Source: Acholoe squamosa (taxonomy: Eukaryota; Annelida; Polychaeta; Phyllodocida; Polynoidae). Taken from it: DNA of 64,000 nt. The notes below the pieces were generated by a model that was given only the letters and a program-made list of their open reading frames with translations, searched no databases and had not been told where the DNA came from. The first letter of the stretch is position 1. Every line of letters starts with the position of its first letter. Of this stretch, positions 54,484 through 64,000 are shown piece after piece. Made by a program: the position numbers and the translations under genes. The DNA lies in assembly GCA_949317995.1 (NCBI GenBank), contig OX439039.1, forward strand, positions 77,420,002 through 77,484,001. The letters run 5' to 3'.

Positions 54484-55857
54484 AGTGTGTGGGCACTCCC
54501 GTGTTGTCCTAATAATATTACAGAAAGATGCTTCTCAGGTGTCTCAGGTATCGCTGTAAACATGCCCATCCTACCAGGGATTCTGTGCCCCAAAATGTGC
54601 TGAGTTAGCAGAAATATCCCCTGTAATCCTGGTTTATTTGACAGGTTTGGTGTACACTTCCAATCACCATTTACTCTGATGATAGCTTCTAGGTATCTAG
54701 ATCACCTTTGAAATTGGTATGGGCCGATCCATAAATTATATCACACTGGATGGGGTGTCCATAGCTCCTTTACATTTCTATATTAAAAGGGTTGGAGTGG
54801 GGTGTCTAAAAAGGCCTTAAAATGTGTGACATAATTCATGGATCAACCTTATTGCCACCTGGCATTCATGGACTACTTAGATCCCTATTATCTAGGCAGC
54901 ATTTCAGTTGACATCAAAGTACATTTAATAACTACATAATTGGTCTACATTTTAGCTATATAAACAGGCATATATACCAGCATAAAAAACCCAGAAATTT
55001 GCTTATGCCAACTACAAAGCTGCCCACGCTGTCATGTGCTACAACATCAACCTAGTTTATGATAGACTTGGGTCCTTGGAGGGCACTGCAAAATATCCTA
55101 CGACTGGACAGCCCTTAAAATGTAATGAGACTCACTATGATCCAAAAGTTCCCTAAATTAGAGCCTTGTGGGGGCCTATTAGATCAAAATTTTTAAACAG
55201 GGGAAAATATTATGCTGGAAGGCAAGGGATTATATTTGAATAGTATTATGATCTAAGGAAGCTATATTAGATATAGTCTCATAAATGCTTTATGAGTATA
55301 GAACTATTGCAATTCCAAAGAAGAATCTGTTTTTTTTGTTAGTCTTTGCACTGTTATCACCATTTTGGAATAGAAAAGATAATTACCCTGCTTTAAGGAA
55401 GGACTTGTTGGGTACTTGAGATTAGATGCTTTCATAAGAATGGTCATACAATGTCCAATTGGAATTTATGCTATCAAATCCTATGGGATTCTCACGTAAG
55501 CAACTCTCATGCAATACGATGCTCTCAAATAACCTGATATAATTCTGCTTTATATTTCAGATTGCAGGGGCATTGAGCAAACATGGCATTTTGTGCACCA
55601 TCCCCCAGATTAGCTACTTACCATAAAAAAACCGTCCATTTTTGAACTACAATAATAGAAGTGCATGCACCTGTGTGTAGTAACAATATATGATAACAGT
55701 ATAAAGACAATATAGAGCACCTGTCACCTCCATTCCAAGTATTGTATGCAAAGTCAGCTATTTAGTTAGTGTAGGTAATATTTGACCCACCATCACCTGA
55801 CTCCTAGAACTTTTATAAACTCAACCATAACCTTGGAAATATCCATGCTCCTAGGCC
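54484..55857. repeat. Right arm of large inverted duplication, inner part
   Basis: Reverse complement of about 49025-50465. Matching phrases include GTGTGTGGGCACTCC, GGACAACAC (inverted), TATGCCAACTACAAAGCTGC and CCATGCTCCTAGGCC. A stretch near 55268-55380 is specific to this arm. Confidence 0.85.
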
Positions 55858-56284
55858 TTTTTTAAAAGTATTTTATTGGGTCAATAAAAACATTTAAACA
55901 TAACATGGATAAATGAGTTTAATCCTAGCTTGGGCGCTTTGCCTTACCTCCGCTAGGCCCCCTATATTGGCTTACTGGTCGTTATAGTCATATATACGGT
56001 ATGGCACACCATGCAGTTGCTCATATATTATGATAAGTATTAGTCTATTGTTACACATTAACCTCATGGACAGCATAGGTGATGAGATGGGTGTCAGGAA
56101 TGAGAGCACTGGGGAATATTGGCCCCCTGAAGAGTGGCCACCTGATTTTCAGCCACCATAGCTTGAGCCCTCCAGGAAACCAGCCCGCTGACAATCAGCC
56201 ACCCTGAATTAAAGCCCTCATGAATGTAGGCCATTTTTCTAACATCCAGCACAACTAATCTGACTGAAAATGTGATTTTTCATT

Positions 56285-56505
56285 TAACATCCATCACCTG
56301 ACATGACATCAACCTGAAATGACGTCAAGCTAACATGACATCCGATCCACCTAGCATCTGATCATCCTAACATCCAGTCACCTAGCATCCAGTCCATCTA
56401 ACATCCGATCTACCTAATATCCGATTCACCTAACATCGGATCCACCTAACATCCGATCCACCTAACATCCGGACCACCTAACATACGATTCATCTAACAT
56501 TCCCA
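56285..56505. repeat. 15-16-bp tandem array, left orientation
   Basis: About twelve imperfect units of CACCTAACATCCGATC. Reverse complement of the array at 58665-59085. Confidence 0.8.
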
Positions 56506-56999
56506 ATGCTGACCCTAACTATTTCTTCAGAGCATTTCCTTCTTATTTTTTAATCCCTTGTCAATGGACTATTCTGGGTATTCTTCGCCACACATGCTCA
56601 GGCCCTGCTCACAAGCTTACAACTCACCCTTCCCCCCATTGTGTACAGTGAGCTACTCTTACATCATCCATACCAGGATGTTGTGAGAGCCGGACCCATT
56701 CCATTTCTGGGCACTGACTCACTGCGAGTATACAACATACCGTCATACCTGTGGACGCATTTCTAGGATGCAGGGAAATTCCACAATCTCCCTTCACCCT
56801 GATTGGTCCACATATAAATAGAATCATTACCAGGTATGACGAAGCATCAGATCTGACCAGATCCAACCAGACCTGGCCAGATCTGACTTGTAAACTTGTA
56901 ATGGTTCGTTGACACCTTAAAGCCTTTGCCCCCATCTGTATGTCTATGATCCTATTATCCATCACCGGTTCAACAGTCTGTCACCTGTCCATCACCGGT

Positions 57000-57190
57000 C
57001 TGTTACCCATCCATTACTATTTTTTCATTAGTCTGTTACCAGTCTGTCCAGTCCATCACCAGTCCACCACCAGTCCTTCACCAGTCTGTCACCAGTCTAT
57101 TACCAGTCTTTGACTGGTCTGTTACCAGTCTGTCACTAGTCCGTCACCAGTCTGTCACCAGTCCATCACAAGTCTGTCAATAGTCCATAT
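57000..57190. repeat. Imperfect tandem array of CACCAGTCTGT units
   Basis: Roughly fifteen short units of the form CCAGTCTGTCACCAGTC, with variants such as CCAGTCCATCACCAGTC. No inverted partner is seen. Confidence 0.75.
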
Positions 57191-57628
57191 TTCTAAGATC
57201 CAAGTGTGGCGCCTTCCACTTGCCATGTTGTCTGTATTATGACCTAGTTTTGTGACATAAGTGTGTCACTTTGGCAAGGTTAATGTCTCCAGCTTTGCAC
57301 CCATATTTCCCATAGAATCCAAGCTTGGCATGTAAATTTATTCAGGTCACAGCAAATATAAGATCCATAGATGATGATCGCATACTGCTTTTCTCCATAA
57401 CATTCCAAATATAAAAGAATTTTCAAAGCAAATCATATCGGCCGCCCGCCATGGAAAGTCTGTGTTGCCACCATGTAAATAGATGGGAAGTCGCTGTGTG
57501 ACACACTTTTGGCCAGAACTAGGTCAGGAAGGCAAAACCGGCCATGGCAGACTGCAACTCGTTAAATCTTCAGAGTCAAATTGGCATGGCATCACTATCT
57601 ATAGATCCTATATTTGCTGGGACCTTAA

Positions 57629-57940
57629 CCCTTTAAGGGCCACTGATTCCCTTAGGCAACATCTAAAATGCCCTTGAGCTGCCGCTGCTGCAGCATCAGT
57701 GAGCTGCCCATAGGCAGCAGTACCACATTGCTGACATCCCTAAAACACAAAATTATCATATTATTTTACCAACATCAATGTGTTTCTACATGAACACACA
57801 TGTATCCTCATCAGAAAAGTACAAAACCCCACAGTCATGTAATATTTTCATCCTCCTCAGCTGCTAATTTAGGGCAGCATAGTATGCCCATTCTGCTGCC
57901 CAAGGGAAAAGGGCATTTTTGAGAGCTGGCAGTTAAAGGG
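57629..57940. mobile_element. piggyBac-like MITE, 312 bp
   Basis: The left end reads CCCTTTAAGGGCCA and the right end TGGCAGTTAAAGGG, an imperfect inverted repeat. TTAA sits at both borders (57625-57628 and 57941-57944). The related repeat at 9740-9790 lacks it and so shows the empty site. TTAA plus CCC ends are typical of piggyBac elements. Confidence 0.75.
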
Positions 57941-58664
57941 TTAATGATTTAACATGGCAAGCTTGGATTCTATGGAAAATATGTGTGCAAAGCCGGAGGT
58001 ATGGGAGACGGTTTAGTTATATTTACATTCACATTGGTTTCTAGTACCCCTCAGCATGGAGCAGCGATCCTGCCTATTGCCACAGCAGCCCGGGTGCAAT
58101 TCTCTTTACGATTGAAATGGTTTTACCATGGACAATATGGCAAGATTGACAATGCATGTCCGCCAGCCATTTCAATGTCTAACTTGACCTTGAAAAGGTA
58201 TATAGCAAAAATCCTAAAAAAGCACTAGTGCATTGATGCTCTCATAATGCATGGCTGATATACAAATATCGGCACTGAAACACCCAGAATCTTGGTATAA
58301 ACACTTTTGACTGCAATATTATGGTTTCTGGTCATCTCTATATGCCATAAATGAATATTCCTAACCACATTCATGATTCCATTATGAATTTTTACAAGGA
58401 TTCTGGAAGCCTCAATTTGGGCTTTATTTTTCCATGTTTTTGGGCCCAAATGCGTAGTTTAATGTGGTACTCAAAGAAAAGTAGATTTATCAACTCCCCT
58501 GCTACTAAGGTATATCTGACAGGCTACAAACTTCACATTGGGGTTTATACCCTCAGCCCCCCATTGGGCCCATTATACTAAGGCTTCCCTGTTGCCAGCA
58601 GCAGTGTTTGCATCTGACTACCCCAGCCAAAAAATAAAGGAAGTCAACATCCCTCTAGGTTTAG

Positions 58665-59085
58665 GTGGTTCGGATGTTACATGGATTGGATGTTAGGTGT
58701 ATCCGATGTTAGGTGATCTGCTCCAAACCACTTTTCCCTGACCGACCAACCATGGGGAGACCTGTGGGAGGCGCTGCAGAAATCGTGAAAACGGACAGAA
58801 AACTGACCCTGAGAACACTGATGTTAGGTGGATCTTTTGTTAGGTGGACTAGATGTTAGGTGGATCGGATGTTAGGTGGACTGGATGTTAGGTGGATCAG
58901 ATGTTAGGTGGACTGGATGTTAGGTGGATCGGATGTTAGGTGGACTGGATGTTAGGTGGTCCGGATGTTAGGTGGATCGGATGTTAGGTGGATTGGATGT
59001 TAGGTGGACTGGATGTTAGGTGGACTGGATGTTAGGTGGATTGGATGTTAGGTGGATCGAATGTTAGGTGGATCGGATGTTTGGT
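58665..59085. repeat. 15-16-bp tandem array, right orientation
   Basis: About twenty units of GGATGTTAGGTGGATC or GGATGTTAGGTGGACT, the reverse complement of the left array. A short unrelated block (58715-58810) interrupts the start. Confidence 0.85.
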
Positions 59086-59261
59086 AAACTGGAATTTACT
59101 ATACGTTAACTGTAGGTAAATGGGCATTGTTCAGGTGGCTTGTATTCAGGTGGCCTATCACCAGAGGGCCTAAATTCTTGGGGGCTTACTCTCAGGGGGC
59201 CTATTTTCCTGGGGCTTACCATCAGGGGGCCGTTTTTCAGGGTGGCTCCTGTATATGTTAC

Positions 59262-60886
59262 CGATGAGATGAGATGAGATGATCAAGTGTCAGTTATAAT
59301 AGGTGAAAAGAATCACTATTGTGTTTCAATGTTCAAAGAAATTAAGGAGTTGGTTTTATTTTTAATTCATAAAGCAGTTATCCAGGTAATTTTTTATTTC
59401 AATTTTGAAGGTATCTTTTTTCTTCAATGACGGTATATTCTGGTTTTAGATTATTCCAAAGAATTATGCCTCTGTATAAGGCACTCCTAGTAACAATTGT
59501 TTTAAAACTTCTTGGAACTATAAGTCTCACTCCCTCATGTCCCCTAGTGGTAAGTCTCTCCCATCTACCCATTCTGGAATTATTGATAGTGTAAACATAT
59601 AATTTAGTAGATGGATTTTTCTTCTTACAAATAGGTCCAAACAGTTGCCACTTGTATGCATTTCATTTGTGGTCATAGTTGGATTTGCTTCCAGTCTCAC
59701 AAGATATACAATCCTCAATGCTCTGTTCTGTAAAAGATGTAATTCTTTTATTTCCCCTCTATATTCTTTATCCCATATGAAGTCTACATAATCAAAAGAT
59801 GGTAGTACCATAGTTTTGTATACTGTTAAGGATGATGCCACATCGAAATATTTCCTGACCCTTTCTAGCTGAAATAATTTTGTTCTAATATTGTTCATAA
59901 CACTCTCCCTATGCTGGGTAAAAGTTAAGTTTGGGTCTAGGATCAAACCAAGGTATTTAAAGGTAAAAACTCTGTCTAAAATTACATTATTCAGTCTAAA
60001 GACTGGTACAATATTATCAGCTTTATTATTAAAATTCATCCATTTCGTTTTTTTTTCCATTCACTGTTAGGCCATTACTTAGGCACCAAGAAGATAGCTT
60101 AACCAGATACTCCTGCATTGTTTCCATTGATGTACTAGATCTATATCACAGCATCATCAGCATATAGGGTCACATGTACATTATTAAAAATAGTTGGTAA
60201 TGAATTTATATAAATAGAAAACAGGACAGGACCCAACACAGACCCTTGGGGTACACCACATATGACTCTTCTTGGGTTAGACAAGTGATTATTCGCTACA
60301 GTTTGTTGTTTTCTATCCCTCAACTAAGATTTTAAAAAGTCGAGAGTATTTTTGCTAGGTCCAAAAGCTGTTAATTTTTCAAATAATTTGGAATAAATTA
60401 CCGTATCAAATGCTTTTTTTGTAATCTAAATATAAGCAGTAAGTGGCCTTATTGTGTTAAAAAGTATATTGTTAATGTGCTCCCCAATAGCTGTCTGTGT
60501 TGAGTGTCCCTTACGGTAACAATGTTGAGCGTCTGTTAGGAGTCTATCTTCCTCCATATAAACCTGTAATCTATTACATATAATTTTTTCTAATATTTTT
60601 CCTGGGACTGGTAATAGACTGACAGGTCTTAAGTCATTACATCTAATGAATTTGCTTTTTTTTTGTGCAGCGGTACAATGGTGCCACTCTTCCAGTCAAC
60701 TGGGAAAGTTCTAGTTTCAAGACATCTATTATATAATGTTAAAAAGTGTCAGGTATAGCAATAAAAGCATCCTTCAATACAAAAGATTTGAAATGTAGTA
60801 TTGCTGATGGCTTCGTTACCTTGATATCCTTTATTAACTTCAGGAGTTCATCCCTTCCTGGTGGGTATGTAAAGTCAATGTCTACT
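59262..60886 (-). mobile_element. 5'-truncated LINE (Jockey/CR1/L2-type) with microsatellite tail
   Basis: Minus-strand pieces of a reverse transcriptase follow in order. The N-terminal palm has LLKLIKDIKVTKPSA (near 60830), then the fingers with FPVDWKSGTIVPLHKK (near 60690). GVPQGSVLGPVLFSIYINSL and TLYADDAVI lie near 60150-60265. The thumb shows FKYLGLILDPNLTF (near 59960) and LQNRALRIVYL (near 59715). Frame changes and stops separate the pieces, so it is inactive. The endonuclease is absent. On its own strand the copy ends in CATCTCATCTCATCTCATC (near 59263-59282), a short-repeat tail seen in several LINE clades. The right limit coincides with the break in the inverted-duplication arm. 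Confidence 0.8.
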
Positions 60887-61980
60887 CCTAACCTCTGGAG
60901 GTATTTTCTCATTGCTCTATGATCGTTCAGAGCCCTACAACTGCAAATTGTCAAGGCTAAATATTCCTATAAGAATTTTGGTCTGACTTGGAGGGTGAAG
61001 TTGTAATATGTCAGGAAATGACCACAAGGTGGCATTGTGATTATGGCAGACTTAAATTCCTCTCACACCTCAGAACAAAGGAATGTCATTGTGATGTGGT
61101 CTATCTTGTTGGTCATGGAAATGCCCCATAAATTATAAAACAGCAACCAGGAATATGATCTGGTCTGGATAGACCCTGGCAAGAATTGAATGTCCATACA
61201 GCTTTCAGGATTACTATTGCAAATAGTAAATCTGATGGGTTGTTATAGATTACTTTTTCATCTTTAGTCTAACACTATAAGTTTGAAATCTCTGTATTGC
61301 AGGTTTCTTTGCATAGAGAGAGGTAAGTACAGACAATGATTGAGGGTTGGTGGACTAGTTCCAATTACAGTATAAGTGTGTAGATGTTGGTGTCAGCTTG
61401 GCAACATCTACACATATCATTTGGAAGTAGAGTCATCCAATCCAGCATTACTTTCTAGATATACATGATTGATAGAGTAGGAGAAATCAGTTTTCCAAAA
61501 AAAAACAACAACAAAAAAGTACAAAACATGTTGCGATCTTGTCCTGACAATTGACATCACAGGAATTAGCTTCTCAAGTGCCCGCTAATGTATACTCTAT
61601 CAGAGATTATCTACAATGAAAACCACCAAGTCAGCAGAACTGACTCTCACATTATAGGTTAATCTAACAAGACTTGGTGTTAACTTTCATCCAATATTCA
61701 GTGCACTATATTAAGGTACTCTCTGTTATATAGATACTTGTACCAGTGATGTAGGCCTAATGGTCAGAAAAGAGAACATTGCAAATAGGCAGGGTTTCAT
61801 GAGAATTTTTCCAAACTGAGTATTTCCTCATGAGTTAACCTGAATTACACAAGTAGTTTCCTCTCATGCAGTTATTCTCCTGCCAGTTTGGAGCGATTTC
61901 AATGAATTTGTGTATTTCTTTCAAGATTTAAGCAACAAATCTTCAATAAATACTTTTTTAATTAGGGGTTCCAATAAATG
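60886..61980. repeat. Right arm of large inverted duplication, outer part
   Basis: Reverse complement of 48432-49025 followed by 25130-25678, with no BEL/Pao element between them. The junction near 61465 (TTTCTAGATATAC|ATGATTGATAGAG) therefore shows the site before that insertion. Small differences from the left arm occur throughout. Confidence 0.85.
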
Positions 61981-62756
61981 TGACCCGTCCTTACAAATTG
62001 GTACTGAAGTCGCACATGTAGAAGCCTATAGATATAGCCTTTTCAAGTTGCATAGTGTCAAAAATATCAACATTTTCAAAATTGATATTTCAGCATTTTT
62101 CTAACATATGGGCAAATGTCTTTTAGAATCCTTGCTTCCTAAACTGCCCCAAATGCCTAATACGACCCTTTCATTAGATTTGATACAACAGATAGTGCTA
62201 GTGGCAGCCAGGCTACTTTGCCACTCCTAGGCCTACAGGGGCATGGCTGGGTTGGACTCCAGTATCTGCAATAGGCCCATGCATATGTTTGTAATGGTCT
62301 GCCTTATGTTTGGCTGAACATTTTCTTTAAATATTGACTGGAGCACCATCTAGTGTATCAACCTGGTAAAACCAATGTATAGACATGGCTATAACCTTTG
62401 TGGTTGTATAGAATTACATAGGAATTGTACAGGATTTATAAATTATCATATGTTTAATATGTTAATTATCTCAGTTTAATCTTTTATTGATTTATACAAC
62501 GACACTTACTGCTAGAGGACCCACAGAGGGCAACCTGGTTCACATATGCAAGAGTTATATACCAAGTTACATAATAAATGAAAGCTCTGGATGAGCTGTA
62601 AATGAATATGGCAACATCTAAACATTTTCTATTTGCGACTTCCGTAACATTTTATTAGGATGGCTCACAAATGGATTTTCTCAGAGGTCCCCCCCACCCC
62701 TTATGCATTGTACATGGGTTGGGGAGCCCCATGGAGATTTAAGTAAATAAAAGTCA
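61981..62756. other. Non-coding, no feature seen
   Basis: AT-rich sequence beyond the end of the arm. No gene or repeat could be supported. Confidence 0.4.
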
Positions 62757-62826
62757 CTTCCCCTGCCTATAAGGCGCATCCATTCTTGTGTATAATCCGT
62801 GCCTTATGCACAGGGTATTCTGGCAT
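62757..62826. mobile_element. Remnant of the CCGTAATCTC MITE family
   Basis: CCTGCCTATAAGGCGCATCC and TTGTGTATAATCCGTGCCTT recall the inner ends of the family; the termini are eroded. Confidence 0.4.
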
Positions 62827-63346
62827 TTCTGATTATCCAATTACCACCAATGCAGTCCCTGGAATTAATAAATCAGAACATGGAAAATGGGTTACCTTAT
62901 TTATACCAATTCTGATTTCATCATTCAGTGCCAAAACCAGGGAAACTGGCGAATAGATACTAAAGAAAATTTCCAGGAGTGGAATAAAAAGTGTTACCTC
63001 GACCTCTGCAAGCAATAAATACTATTCACCTTTACATTATTGTAAATTAATTGTTGTTTCCTGATCTCCTACCTCCCCTAGTGCTCCAAATTAATATCAA
63101 GTATACTACTTATCATACTGTCTGTACCGGTGCTATAAACATCTTAGCACTTGGTACCAAGGGATATTAGATCTATCCCTTAGCACACAACATCCGTGCT
63201 GGGCAAATAAGATCATGCCCTCAAATTATTTTTGAATTGTTCTCATGAAACAACTTGACCTTTAACATCGGTCGTAACTTGCTTTACTTTTTTACTACAC
63301 TGCTTTGCAGTGTTATACTTGTAAGTACTCCATATACAGAGAAGCA
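62827..63346. other. Non-coding, no feature seen
   Basis: Nothing recognisable; short frames only. Confidence 0.4.
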
Positions 63347-63712
63347 GGAGGATGTTGCTCCTATAGTAAAAGGAAGAGCTGGCTAAAAATGCCCTCATTT
63401 CCAGTCCTTTCTTTTCATGTAGCTATAACTTGTCCCTTTTGTTGCTCACAAGTGGTCATTCAAATACGGTGCTAAAAAAGCCGCCTTTGAGTAGGTACCT
63501 AGTTGGGAAAAGTGAATCAGTAAAATATACTATAGAGTGTGTGACATGAGTAGGTACCTGATAGTGCAGCTCTCTCTGTTCTAAACAAGGCAGGCGACTT
63601 CTGAGACTGATGTGGTGAGTGCAAGTACTTTGGTGAAGCAGTGCACGACTTGTTTAGAAAAGAGGGCACATACTCACAGCTCTTTTTACAATAGGAGCAA
63701 CACCCTCCTGAT
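63347..63712. mobile_element. Foldback/MITE, about 366 bp
   Basis: GGAGGATGTTGCTCCTATAG at the left pairs with ATAGGAGCAACACCCTCC at the right. Pairing continues inwards as AAGAGCTGGC against CACAGCTCTTTT and TGCCCTC against GAGGGCA. GAGTAGGTACCT occurs twice in the interior. The target site is not clear. Confidence 0.6.
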
Positions 63713-64000
63713 GTACATAGTTGTGCTTATCACGCTCTACTTTATTATCATTAATATTTCCTAATCTTGACTTCCTAATCATGATGTCCTTAAGACCTTG
63801 AAATTATGAAGATATGCTTATTATGATTGGTCTTGATATCTGGTTCTCATGATATTCATGATTGTAAAACTGTATACATGTAGCAAACAGGCAATTTGCC
63901 TACTTTATGCAGTATAAATAAAAGAATTTCAACTGAACTCAATGTTTTTATGCCTTATTGACAGATGTTGTACCGCTATATTGTCCCACTACTTCGGAAT
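63713..64000. other. Non-coding window end
   Basis: No feature is seen up to the end of the window. Confidence 0.4.

Larger units (their letters stand above)
55858..59261. mobile_element. Composite foldback insertion with tandem-repeat arms
   Basis: This sequence is missing from the left arm. Bases 56285-56505 are a chain of CACCTAACATCCGATC units and 58665-59085 the same chain in reverse complement, TGTTAGGTGGATCGGA. Outside them, CCACCTGATTTTCAGCC (56140) faces CAGGTGGC and CAGGGTGGCTCC units (59120-59245). Inside, GTGCAAAGCCGG and AAGCTTGGATTCTATGG near 57960 face their complements near 57295-57330. Frames here are chance or repeat-derived. Confidence 0.6.

Noticed and set aside
58665-59085. 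Regular array that could be taken for a CRISPR
   Set aside because: The units are contiguous with no unique spacers, and the genome is animal; it is a simple tandem array.
1-64000. tRNA or rRNA genes
   Set aside because: No B-box/T-loop signature with a matching acceptor stem or rRNA-like stretch was found by reading; a covariance search would be needed to exclude degenerate copies.

Overview
The window is animal DNA, very probably from a marine invertebrate. It has spliceosomal GT-AG introns, a BEL/Pao LTR element (a group known from animals), non-LTR retrotransposon pieces, and a dense scatter of short inverted-repeat DNA elements, poly-G runs and tandem repeats. I could not name the species; a hemichordate, echinoderm or cephalochordate would fit but nothing proves it. 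I see no convincing host protein-coding gene, rRNA or tRNA. Nearly everything that can be identified is a mobile element or its debris.

Bases 1-25,100 hold a LINE fragment (945-2160), non-autonomous DNA transposons recognised by terminal inverted repeats and short target duplications (91-431, 3641-4655, 10501-11305, 11966-12725, 18052-19068, 21520-21685, 22565-23247), foldback elements (5393-6243, 14675-15779, 17520-18036), a family of G-rich foldbacks, and a hairpin-rich satellite block (19460-21250).

Bases 25,130-61,980 form an old, large inverted duplication. Its left arm (25130-25678 plus 48432-50465) matches the reverse complement of its right arm (54484-55857 plus 60886-61980) around a spacer of about 4 kb. 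A young BEL/Pao element (25679-48431, 665-bp LTRs differing at about two sites, 5-bp target duplication GGTAT) sits in the left arm only. The right arm carries a different 5-kb insertion: a foldback with tandem-repeat arms and a 5'-truncated LINE.

The most interesting object is a 14,793-bp cut-and-paste transposon, 28381-43173, inserted inside the pol region of the BEL element. It has 12-bp perfect terminal inverted repeats (CCCAGTGAACAA), an AA dinucleotide on both flanks, and subterminal arrays of AACGTT/ACGTTT-type motifs. It carries two genes that both look intact: a 688-residue transposase in one open frame (33392-35458) and a seven-exon gene (35883-42662) whose splice sites are all in phase and give a 484-residue protein with a DUF4806-like domain. 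A TATA box and an ATG-free leader exon ending in a splice donor (30366) lie upstream. A 3' splice site abuts the ATG of each gene, and a 5' splice site lies three bases past the transposase stop, which suggests that alternative splicing of one leader feeds both genes. The transposon also carries a solo LTR, several MITEs and foldbacks in its non-coding parts. Because it entered a very young BEL copy, these were probably already aboard when it moved. The rest of the window (62-64 kb) is non-coding with further inverted-repeat fragments.
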